From Cyanophora paradoxa (Eukaryota > Glaucocystophyceae > Cyanophorales > Cyanophoraceae), in NCBI GenBank assembly GCA_004431415.1, contig QPMI01000516.1, positions 124,001-188,000 of the forward strand: a DNA stretch of 64,000 nt, read 5' to 3'. This document shows positions 12,429 to 24,400 of the stretch, in pieces. The notes under the pieces were generated by a model. The model saw only the letters and a list, made by a program, of their open reading frames with translations, was not told where the DNA came from and searched no databases. The translations under genes and the position numbers were made by a program. Position 1 is the stretch's first letter, and each line of letters starts with the position of its first letter.

Positions 12429-15400
12429 ATGGCGCCCGGAGCGCCAGCTTCGAAGGTGAGCATTTCCTCTGCAGGCGGATACGCATCTCGGCGGCAGCTC
12501 CGCGCGGGCGACCCCTGATCGGCTCGCGCCCGCAGGTCGTGTTCGTGCCGTCGAAGAGCGAGGGTTACGTGCTCGCGGACGTGCTCACACAGAACGAGAG
12601 AGAAGCCCGCGTACGCCCGCGCGCCAAGGATGAGCCGGTGCGCAGCTTACGCTTCCGCCGCCCGCCCGGCCGGGCGCCCGCCGCCCGCCCGGCCGGGCGC
12701 CCGGCGCCCGCCGCCCGCCTGGAGAGCCCTTCCGCGAAGCTCATGGGCCGCACGCGCAGGAGCGATGGGTGCCGGTGCCCGAGCTCCTCCCGTCGAACCC
12801 GGAGGGCGCGGCGCCGCCGGACGACAACACGGCGCTCATGCACCTCAGCGGGGCGACGCTGCTGCACAACCTGCGCGCGCGGTACGCCCGCGACCAGGTC
12901 TACGTGCGCTCCTCCCCTCGCCTCCGCCCCGGGGCCCGGGCGCCTCGCCGGCGCCCCGTAGCTAGCTAGCCAGCCCAGCCCAGCTCTGACTGACCCCGCG
13001 CCCCGCCCCGCCTCGCGCGCGCGCGCGCCCCTCGCCTCCTCAGACGTACACGGTGGGCTCGCTCTCCGCCCCGCCCCGCCTCTTCTCGCTAACGCTCTCG
13101 CTCACGCGCGCGCTCACGCGCCCTCTCGTGCAGGCGTACATCCTCCTGGCGGTGAACCCGTACAAGCCGCTCCCCGTCTACGACGACGCCCGCATGGCCC
13201 GGTGCGCCGGAAAAGCCATCGGGCGGGCGGGATCCCGGAGGGATCTGCGCATCCGTATCGACTAGACTCTGACCGCGCGCGCGCAGGTACGCGGGGAAAG
13301 CGATCGGGCGGGAGGAGCCGCACGTCTTCGCGGTGGCGGACCGCGCGTACCGCCTCATGCGCGCCGAGGGCGCCGACCAGTCCATCGTCGTCAGGTGAGC
13401 GGCCCCGCCCGGCCCGGCCCGGCCGAGGCTTAACATACACGCCTTGCTTAAGCTTGGTCGGCCGAGGCTCAAGCTTAGAAGGCCTAGGAGGCGCGTCCCG
13501 GGCCGGCCTAGGGCTTAAGGCCTAAGCCTCGTTTTAAGCTCCGACTTGGCTAGCCGAGCCGCGCGCCCGCGGCCGGCTAAGGCCGTACCGGCCTACGAAG
13601 CTGGGCCCTTAGCTTCAAGCCATCGATTAGCTGCCGGAGCGGGCGGCGCGCCCTAGACCTAGCCTAGGCTTAAAGCCGCGCGAGCCGCATGCCCGCCCGC
13701 CCGCCCATCCGCCAGGCTCTTCTCGTCGGAATCTGACGGATCCTTTCTTCAGCGGCGAAAGCGGGGCGGGCAAGACGGAGACCAGCAAGGCGAGCGGTTT
13801 CAAGCTCGCCTGAGCTCCTAGCCGACTCGAATCTGACCCTGTCTATCTATCAGTACGCGATGCGGTACCTGGCGCACGTGGGGCGGGCGGCGGGGAGCGC
13901 CGACCTGGGCGAGCGCGTCCTCGACACGAACCCCATCCTCGAGGCCTTCGGCAACGCCAAGACCCTCCGCAACAACAACTCCTCCCGCTTCGTGCGCCCC
14001 CCCCCCCCCCCCCCCCCCCCGCCCCCGCCTACCCCTCCCCCTCCCCCCCCCGCCTCGAACGCTCTCTATCTCTCTGTCCTTCTCTCCCTCCGATACCACC
14101 ATCGCCCCCCCCCCCCCCCCTCTCCCCCCTCCCTTCTCTTCGTCTGACCCCCCCCCCCCCCCCCGGCAGGGCAAGTACATCAAGATCGAGTTCTCGCGGG
14201 ACGGCGCGGTCGCCGGCGCCTCCATCGTCACCTGTACGCTCCCCGACCCCCGCCCCGCCCCCCTCGCCCTCCTCTCCCTCCCGCCGGCCCCCACCCGACA
14301 TCTTATCTCAACGTCTTATCATCGCTTCCTCGCGCCCCGCCCCGCCCCGCCCCCCTCCTCCCCTTCTTCTCGCTGCCGAGCGATCTCTGCCACGCAGACC
14401 TGCTGGAGCGTTCGCGGGTGGCGCAGCAGGACGCCGGCGAGCGCTGCTACCACATCTTCTACCAGGTGCTAAAGTCTTAATCTCAGTTTCACCGGTTAAC
14501 CGGCCAAGAGTTAGCTAGAGCGCTCTGGGACCTAGCCTGGGAGCGAGTTAACGTTGCAATTAGCTTATATATATCATAGCTGGGATCTGGCATCTTCTAC
14601 CAGGTGCCGCTGTCCCAGTCTAAGTTGCACCGGTTAAGCGCTCTACTTAAGCTGGGAGCTAACCCAGGCCTGAGAGCTAGCTCATATAACGTAGCTGGGG
14701 CCTGGCTAACCCGACGCCTTCTGCCAGCTCTGCGCCGGCTCTTCCGCCGAGGAGCGCGCCGCCCTGCGCCTCGGGCCCGCGAAGGACTACCCCTGCCTCA
14801 GGTCCGACCGGCGTCCCCCCCCTTCTTATACGAGCCACGCCGCCTAAACCGAGCCACCGCAGCGCGGGCGGCTGCGTGGCGATCCCGGGAGTGGACGACG
14901 CCGCCGACTTCGAGAGAGTGAAGGTCCGTCCGCGTCCGCGTGCAGCAAGCCATAGAAGCAAGATTCTATGCAACGGACTCTAACAGTGCCCAAAGAACGG
15001 CAAACCCCTCGCTTATGATCACTTCGTCCGCAGGGGGCGATGGATCGCGTGGGGATCGGGGCGGGGGAGCGCGCCGACGCCTTCCGCGTTCTCGCCGCCC
15101 TCCTCCACCTCAGGTGACGGGCTCCGCCCCCCCCCCCCCCATCTCGCCTTGACCTGACCTCGCCGCTCTCCTCCTCCTCCGCCTCAGCCGCGTCTCCTTC
15201 GCCGCATCCGAATCCTCCGACGGCTCCGAGGTGCTGCCACTCGTTACGAAGAAGAGTTGATAAGACTCTAATTAATAAGACAATGTTGCTGTGATGCCTT
15301 GCCCAGATCTGATCGATATGGGGCAGGTGGCGGAGGCGGGGGCGCTGGCGACGGCGGCGGGGCTGCTGGGCCTCGACGAGGCGAGCTTCCGGCGCGTCCT

Positions 15401-18400
15401 CACCTACCGCACCATGGAGACCCGCGGCCAGGTGCGGAAGAACGAGCAGACGTGAAGTTATAGGGCTTTGGAACAGACCTTAACTTAATTAAACGCGCGG
15501 CCAGGTCGTCGAGATCCCGCTGAAGCCGGCCGAGGTACCCATCTCAGTTCATTCTGAAGAGGAGCTTCTCGAGGTTTGATTTGGTGTCCAACAGGCGGCG
15601 AACGCGCGGAACGCGCTGGCGAAGGCGGTCTACCAGCGCCTCTTCGACTGGCTTGTCGAGCGCGTCAACGAGGTGAGAAGGAAGCCTCGGATTCCCTCCC
15701 GAGGGAGGCGCGCTGAGGCTGCTGGGGCTCGCAGGGCCTCGGCGGGGGCCGGGCGGCCGGGGGCACGTGCATCGGCATCCTCGACATCTTCGGCTTCGAG
15801 TACTTCGAGGTGCGCCGGCGAGGCCCGCGATCAATTTAACCGATGAGACCCACGGGTTATAATCCTCCGCCCCTCCCCCCGGCGTCCCTCCCTCCCGCCC
15901 GACCGCCCCGCCCCGGCCCCTCACCCTTCTTCTTGCAGCGGAACAGCTTCGAGCAGCTGTGCATCAACTACGCGAACGAGAAGCTGCAGCAGTACTTCAA
16001 CGAGCAGGTCTTCAAGCAGGAGGAGGTGCCTCCCCCATCCCCCTGTCCAGTTCCAGTTTTCTAGCGCTCTGCGTGGATCTCTCCATCTGACTGCCGGGGC
16101 GCGCTCGCAGGAGATCTACGCGCGAGAGGGCATCCGCGCCGAGCGCGTCGAGTTCCAGGTCCGCCCCGCGCCCGCCTGCGCGCGCCCGCACCCGCCCCTT
16201 TCCCCTCGAATTCCGACCGGGGCGGCGGCGGCGGCAGGACAACGGGGCGACGATCGAGCTGATCGAGCGGCGCCCCGGGGGGCTCCTCCACGTCCTCGAG
16301 GAGGAGGGGCGCATGCCCTCGGGCTCCGACCGCTCCTTCTGCCGCAAGGTAAAGAAAGCGAAACGAAAATCAAATCATAGAAAGAGCAGCAAAACATCAT
16401 GACCTTGACTCGCCTCCTCCTCACTCCCTCCCCCGCAGATCCACGAGGCGCACCGGGCCGGGGGCCGCCTGGGGGCCCCCGCCAACGCCGGCCGCCGCGA
16501 GTACGGCTTCCTCACAACCGACGAGGCACGCCCCCATTCTCAGACTTATTATATGCCGTTACTCAGACTCGTATCATTTTAGAGTCTTATTATTCCTCAC
16601 CACCGACGAGGCCCGCCCCTTTTAATATTCTTCTTCAAGACCCCGTTATTTCGGAGTATTATTGGACCTAGATCTTATTATCGTATCATTTTAGAGTCTT
16701 GTTATTCCTCACCACCGACGATATTCAGAGTCTTATTTTAGAGTCTTATCGGACCTAGATCTTATTATCATTATCTGAGAATGCGCCCTTCTCATTTGTC
16801 TTCTCTTCTCCCTTTCCCGCCTCCCTCCCGCAGGGCTTCGTCGTGAAGCACTTCGCCGGCGACGTGCGCCCCCGCCCCCGCCCCCGCTGCCCCGCCCCGC
16901 CTTCGCCTTCAGCACCCTCGGAAGGCGGGGCGGGGCAGGCGATTCTTAACCGTCCCCCGCCTGTCCCGCCCTGCTCCCGGCCCCGCCCGACTCGGGCGGC
17001 CCCTCCTCCTCCCCCTCGCGCTCAGGTGACGTACGAGGCGGAGGGGTTCCTGGAGAAGAACAACGACTCCGTGCACCCCGACCTCCTCGCCCTCCTCCAG
17101 GCAAGCGAGCGAGCCAGCGAGCCCGGGACATTAACATTAGACCCGGAGCCCCTGCTTCTCGCCCTTGGGGGGCCGTTTATCTCAGGCTATCTAACTCGAG
17201 CTCGCCCCGCCCGCCCCGCAGCGCTCGACGGACGCGTTCGTGCGGCGGCTCGCCCCGGATCCCCCCGCCGCCCCCAAGGTGCCCCGCTGTTCCTCCCCGC
17301 GGCAGCCGCCCGTGACGGGTCGGATCGGACCGGTCCCGCCAGTTCGGCCCCAAGGACCGGTCGACGCGGTTCTCGTCGGTGGGCGGCAAGTTCGCGGCGC
17401 AGCTGCAGGGCCTCATGGCCGACCTCGCCCGCACCAGGTCAGGCGGCCACCGCTCGGGGCCGTGCCGTCCCCATCTAGGCATATATATCTAATCATCTAG
17501 ATTCTAAAACAGGGCTTGTCACTATCTAGACATCTCTAAACATCTAGACTCCACTTCTACAACACTCTTTGACATCTCTCTTTAGAAGTTTAAGAAGAAC
17601 CCCGAAGCTCATTCGCCGTCTTACTCGCCTGCGGTCGCCCGCAGCTCGCACTTCGTGCGGTGCATCAAGCCGAACGGGGAGCAGCGGCCGGGCTCCTTCT
17701 CCGGCGGCACCGTCCTCGCCCAGGTCCGCCGCGCTTAGGACTAAACTTAAGGTCTTAAGCTCGTCTGGGATCCGGATCTGACCTCGGGCCCGTCCCCCCG
17801 TCGTTCCTCGCGCAGCTTCGGGCGGGGGGCATGCTGGAGGCCCTAAGGCTTCTGCAGGCCGGGTGCGCACGCATGCGCCCATCCCAAAGCAGAATTCCAT
17901 GCTCGGCTGACTTTGTCCACCTGACTGACTCGGCCGCCAGCTTTCCCACGCGGTGCGCGGTGGAGGCCATACACGGCCGGTGCGTGCGCGCGCCACATCG
18001 TCAGACGAATGGCAACAGAGCAGGCACCTAAAGGCGACAATATTAATCAGCCCCCGACAATCAGGAGCCTCATGTAGAATCTATAAAACATTCAACGAAC
18101 TGCTCGCCTTAATTAGAATCTATCGCCTTCAATCTAAAGAGCTCTCGCGCTCCTTCAGGTACGCGCCGGCGATGCCGGAGGCGCTGCGGCGCTCGGGCCC
18201 CGCGCACTTCTGCGGGGCCCTCCTCGCCGCCCTCGACTTCAAAGAGAGCGACTTCCAGGTCGGCCTCACCAAGGTCCGCCTGTCCCTCCTTCTTTCTTTC
18301 TTTCTTATAAGACTTTAAGCTTCCATGATCGGCCTTTCTTAAGCTTTCTAAGGAGCATTTACAAGCCGTTAGCCGTTACAAGCTCCTAGGTGCGCCCTCC

Positions 18401-21400
18401 GCGGGCTAAGGCTAAGCAGTTATATCTGTCTCGGCTTTCCAATCCAAATTCAAATTTGCTTCCGGATCCGCCGCCCTTCGGCCGCTCCACTCACGCAGGC
18501 CCAACCCCGAGCCTCGGCCCGCGCGCGGCTCACGCCCCGGCAGGTGTTCTTCCGGGCGGGGCACCTTGCGCGGCTGGACGAGCTCGTCGGGAGCGCCGAC
18601 CAGGCCGCCCTCGACGCCGTCGTCGCCAAGGTCCTCGCCCCCGCCCCGCGGACGCCCGGGAATGAGATCTAGATGGAGATTACAAGCATATAATTAAGGC
18701 GGATACTATAGAATCTTAAAGTTCCTTATGCAAAGAGGTGCTGGCTGGCCTGGCCTGGCCTGGCCCCCAAAGGTCCTCGCTCCCCGCTGAGCCCGCCGAG
18801 GCTATATAGCCTAGCCCGGCCCAGCCCCCCGAGGATCAGCGGGGAGCGAGGACCTTGGCGACGACGGCGTCCTCGATCCTCGATCCGACGCCGTCGTCGC
18901 AAAGGCGCTCGGGCGGCTGGGCTTGGGCTGGGCTGGGCATGGGCATGGGCGGCGGCTGACGGGGTCGGGGTCGGCTGACGCCGTCGTCGCCAAGGTCCTC
19001 GCCTCGATCTAGATGAGATATAGGAGAGTGAGAATGATATATAGATGGAGATTACAAGACTACAAGCTCGAAGACTAGCCAACCGTTGACTAGGATAGCT
19101 GGGGCCCTGGCCTGAGCGGCGGCTGACGCGATCGTAACGCAGGTGAAGCGGTGGCTGGCCCGCAAGCGCTGGCAGCGCCTCATCGGCTTCCACCGCGCAT
19201 GCACCCGCGGTGCGCGCGCGCGCCCCTAAAAGACCGGCCCGACGTCCTATCAACGTTATCCAATTCGAATCTAACCGGCCGCTCCTTCTTAGCCCGTAGA
19301 AGTCTAAATACGTTTACGTTTATATAATATTTGAATAATTTACAGGGCCCACTATGATCTCATTCTTGGCAATCGAGCCGTCCTCATTTTCGCCGCAGTG
19401 GTCCGGCGCCTGCGGGAGATCCGCTCCCTCCGACTGTTCCTACGCGCCGCCGGCCTCGCCCGCGCCTACTGCGCGACCTTCAGGCGGGCCCTCCTCCGCG
19501 CCCGCCGCCGCCTCGCCGCCCGCGCCCTCCAGAGCGGTGCGTGTCCGGCCTTCGCGTAAGCTTGAGACAGCAGAGTCTGACGTTTTTGAAGTGTTCCGGA
19601 CGCACGTGGCCCGGGCCAAGCTCACCCGCGCCCGCCGGGCCGCGACCCGCATCCAGGCGCGCTACAGAGGCCACAGGGTGCGACGCGATGCGACCTCGAT
19701 TCGGTTTAGATCGTTCATTCATTCATGTTGCTCGCAGGTGCGGGCCCTCCTCGGGCCGGTGCTGGCGGAGCGGCGGGAGGCGCGGCGGGCGGAGCTGGCG
19801 GCGCGGGCCGCGGCGGAGCGGGAGCAAGCGGAGCGAAAGCGGCGCGAGGAGGCCGCCGCGTACCGCGAGGTGCCCCCTCCTTTCTTCTTCAAGTTCTCGT
19901 TCTTATATTATTAGAGTCTTGTTGGGCCTAGATATTATTACTAGTACTCTTATATCATTGAGAATCTCCTCAGGCGGCGGTGGAGAGCCTGCGGAGGAGG
20001 GACCAGGCCGCTGCCGAGCGGAGCCGGGCCCAGCAGCCTCAGCCGCAGCCTCAACCTTCTCTGCCAGCACCGACGACGACGACGGTGGCAGCACAGCCCG
20101 CCGCCGCTGCCGCCGCTGCCGCCGCCTCCGCGGGACCGGCGCACCCTCCCACCCCTCCTCCTCCCCCTCCCTCCCCTCCCCCGTCCTCCTCGGAGGCGCT
20201 GGGGGCCTTGGGCGAGGCGGTGGCGCGCATGGCGGGGAGCCTCCTCGAGCTGCAAACCGAGGTCCGCCCGCACCCTCCTCTAGCGCCCCCGAGGAGGACG
20301 GGGGAGGGATGGGCCTAAGGTGGCGTAGGCTAGGCTAGGAGGGGTGGGCCTAATGTGGCGCCTCCGCCTAAGGAGAGATAGCCTAAGGTGGCGTAGGCTA
20401 GGCTAGGCTGTGCGCTCCCCGAGGTCCAGGCCGAGGTCAGCTGCAGGCCGAGGTCTAAGGAGAGATAGCCGAGTCGTTGCTTGCTTTGTTGTCTCGGCCG
20501 AGCCGCTCCTCCTCCTGCGCCGCCCTCCGCCCTCCGCCCTCCGCCCTCCGCGTCCTCGCTCCTCCTGCGCCGCGTCGCCGGACCCCTCGGCCGCCTGAGG
20601 AGAGATAGCCTAAGGTGGCGTAGGCGTGGAGGTGGAGTTGAGGCTAGGCTGTGCGCTGGGTTTCCTACGTCGACTCTAACCGTCCCGGGCGGCTGGCGCG
20701 CGCAGGTCCGCGCCCTCCGCGCCGCCGCCGCCGCCAAGGCCGACGCCTCCGCGGCGAGTCGTTTGCTTCTTCTGCTATCTTGGCCGAGCCGCTCTACAGA
20801 GAGCCATCTTTCAAACGTCATGTTTGACTTCGGCGGTGCAGGTGGAGGCGCTGCGGGAGGAGGCGAGGGCGGCGGGGCGCGCCCGCGACGACTCCTTCGG
20901 AGAGCTCGAGGGGCGGGTGCGCCTTTCAGGGCGGGTCTACGAAGCTTGAATTTCACGCTTTCTAAGACCATGAAGCACGCATAAGCTTACGAGGAGCGCT
21001 TCCAGCGTAAACTGACGTCAAGAGCTTTAGAGCTAACGTTTAGCTTACGAGGAGCGCTTTCCACTTTGGGCTGACGCTGCGGGGCGGGCAGGTGAAAGGG
21101 GCGGAGGCGCTGCTCGCGAAGACGGCGGCGCGGGCGGAGGCGGCCGAGGCGGCCCTGAAGCTCCAGCGCGAGGAGGCGCGGGCCGAGGCGGCTCGGCTGA
21201 GGGCGGCGCTGGAGGGCGCCAGGGGCGCCTCCGAAGAGGCGGCGAAGGAGGCGCGCGCGGCGGCGGCCGAGGCGCGCGCGGCGCGGGCGGCGGCCGACGC
21301 GGCGGCGGCGGCGGGGCGGCGGAGGCGGCGGAGCGGGAGCGGCGGTGGGCGGAGGAGGCGGAGGCGCGGGCGGAGGCGGCGCAGAAGGCGCTGCGGGCGG

Positions 21401-24400
21401 CGATGGCTGTCTCTGAGGCCTCCCTCCTCTCCCGCATCGGCGCCCTCGAGGTGCGCCGCTGCCTGTCTTCTTTGGGTGGGGAAGGGAAAGAGAGGGAAGG
21501 GGCGGGGGGTTGAGTCAAGAGGGGGGAGGGGGAAGGGGGTTCGATGCGAGAGGGGGCACGAGAAGCAGCTCGCCGGTGCGCCCAACGAGTTGTTGCTCAG
21601 TGCTGCAAATGCTGCGCTGACACCAACTGCGATGGCCCAGGAAACGGCATCCGCGAACGAGGCCGCACTGTCGCGCGCACAGTCGGCATCGCTGGAGCAG
21701 GCGAGAACTGCAGAGGCGGCGGTGACCGCGGCCGTCTCGAGCGCCGAGGGACGGATCGCCGCGGCGGCGGCCGAGCGCGCGGCGCAAGCGGACGCGGCGC
21801 TGGCGGCGGCGGAGGAGCGGCTGCGGGCAACGCTCGCGGAGCAGGTGCGGGCCGCAGAGGCGGCGGCGGCCGCAGCGGTGGCGGATACCGAGCGGCGTCT
21901 CGGGGCGGCGGCGGCTGAGCGCGCGGCGCAAGCCGAGGCGGCGCTGGCGGCGGCGGAGGAGCGGCTGCGGGCGGCTCTTGCGGAGCAGGCGCGGGCCGGC
22001 GAGGCGGCGGCGGCCGCAGCGGTGGCGGATACCGAGCGGCGCCTCGGGCGGCGGCGGCCGAGCGCGCGGTGCAAGCGGACGCGGCGCTGGCGGCGGCGGA
22101 GGTGCGGCTGCGGGCGGCTCTCGCGGAGCAGGCGCAGGCCGGCGAGGCGGCGGCGGCCGCAGCGGTGAAAGATGCCGAGCGGCGAATCGCAGCGGCGGCG
22201 GCCGAGCGCGCGGCGCAAGCGGACGCGGCGCTGGCGGCGGCGGAGGAGCGGCTGCGGGCGGCTCTTGCGGAGCAGGCGCGGGCCGGCGAGGCGGCGGCGG
22301 CCGCAGCGGTGGAAGACGCCGAGCTGCGGATCGCGGCGGCGGCGGCCGAGCGCGCGGCGCAAGCCGAGGCGGCGCTGGCGGCGGCGGAGGAGCGCCTGCG
22401 GGCGGCGCTCGCGGAGCAGGCGGCGGCGCACAGCGAGCGGGGCCTAGCAGCGATGGGAGAGCTCGAGGCGCGGCTAGCAGCAGCGGGCGAGGCCGCAGCG
22501 CGCGAGGCGGCCGAGCTGAGGGCGGCCGTCGGCGCGCAGGAGCGGCAGGCGGCGGCCGCTGCGGAGTCGGCGGCGGAGCTGCGCAAGCGGGTCGAGGAGC
22601 TCGCGATGGCGGGCGCCGAGGCGGCGGGCGCGCGGGCGGCTGTGGAGGCAGCGGAGGCGCGGCTTCAGTCGGCATTGGCTGCGGGCGTCGAGGATGCCGA
22701 GAGGCGAATTGCGGCGGCAGCGACCGAGCGCGCGGCGCAAGCGGACGCGGCGCTGGCGGCGGCGGAGGAGCGGCTGCGGGCGGCACTGGCGGAGCGGGCG
22801 CGGGCCGGCGAGGCGGCGGCGGCCGCAGCGGTGGAAGATTCTGAGCGGCGTCTCGGGGCGGCGGCGGCCGAGCGCGCGGCACAGGCCGAGGCGGCGCTGG
22901 CGGCGGCGGAGGAGCGGCTGCGGGCGGCGCTCGCGGAGCAGGCGGCGGCGCACAGCGAGCGGGGCCTAGCAGCGATGGGAGAGCTCGAGGCGCGGCTAGC
23001 AGCAGCGGGCGAGGCCGCAGCGCGCGAGGCGGCCGAGCTGAGGTCGGCCGTCGGCGCGCAGGAGCGGCAGGCGGCGGCCGCAGCGGAGTCGGCGGCGGAG
23101 CTGCGCAAGCGGGTCGAGGAGCTCGCGGCGGCGGGCGCCGAGGCGGCGGGCGCGCGGGCGGCTGTGGAGGCAGCGGAGGCGCGGCTTCAGTCGGCATTGG
23201 CTGCGGGCGTCGAGGATGCCGAGAGGCGAATTGCGGTGGCAGCGACCGAGCGCGCGGCGCAAGCGGACGCGGCGCTGGCGGCGGCGGAGGAGCGGCTGCG
23301 GGCGGCACTGGCGGAGCGGGCGCGGGCCGGCGAGGCGGCGGCGGCCGCAGCGGTGGAAGATTCTGAGCGGCGTCTCGGGGCGGCGGCGGCCGAGCGCGCG
23401 GCGCAGGCCGAGGCGGCGCTGGCGGCGGCGGAGGAGCGGCTGCGGGCGGCACTGGCGGAGCGGGCGCGGGCCGGCGAGGCGGCGGCGGCCGCAGCGGTGG
23501 AAGATTCTGAGCGGCGTCTCGGGGCGGCGGCGGCCGAGCGCGCGGCGCAGGCCGAGGCGGCGCTGGCGGCGGCGGAGGAGCGGCTGCGGGCGGCTCTTGC
23601 GGAGCAGGCGCGGGCCGGCGAGGCGGCGGCGGCCGCAGCGGTGGAAGATTCTGAGCGGCGTCTCGGGGCGGCGGCGGCCGAGCGCGCGGCGCAAGCGGAC
23701 GCGGCGCTGGCGGCGGCGGAGGAGCGGCTGCGGGCGGCGCTCAGGGAGCAGGCGGCGGCGCACAGCGAGCGGGGTCTAGCAGCGATGAGAGAGCTCGAGG
23801 CGCGGCTAGCAGCAGCGGGCGAGGCCGCAGCGCGCGAGGCGGCCGAGCTGAGGGCGGCCGTCGGCGCGCAGGAGCGGCAGGCGGCGGCCGCTGCGGAGTC
23901 GGTGGCGGAGCTGCGCAAGCGGGTCGAGGAGCTCGCGGCGGCGGGCGCCGAGGCGGCGGGCGCGCGGGCGGCTGTGGAGGCAGCGGAGGCGCGGCTTCAG
24001 GCTGCCATCGCGTCGGCTCAACTCGATTCCGAGCGGCTGGCAGTCGAGCTCGAGGCGCGGCTCGGCGGGGATCTGGGCCGGCGCGCAGCCGAAGAGTCCG
24101 CGAGGCACTCGTTGAGCCTTGACGGCCTCTCACGGAGGGTGTGCGAATCTTCCTTTCGGGGTTTTCCCATCTATCAACCCATATATTTACATCTGTCGCA
24201 GGTTGCGGAGCTTGCGGGGTACAGGGACAGGGCGGAGGGGGAGGCCGGGGCCAGGGTGGCCGGCCTCGATGCGCGCCTCGCGGCCGTCGCCCGGCGGGTG
24301 CGGCGGGGCCAAAGCTCGAAACCGATCTTCGATCCAATCTTCTTGAGCGGTTTGGTCCGTCCCCGCAGGTCGACGAGCTGGCCGCCGAGGCCGCGAAGGC

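Noticed and set aside
21515-23452. A 645-codon minus-strand ORF opposite the myosin tail
   Set aside because: It is the reverse shadow of the Ala/Glu/Arg repeats. The plus strand continues the myosin coiled coil with proper splice sites, while the minus product is a Pro/Ala/Arg string with no domain.
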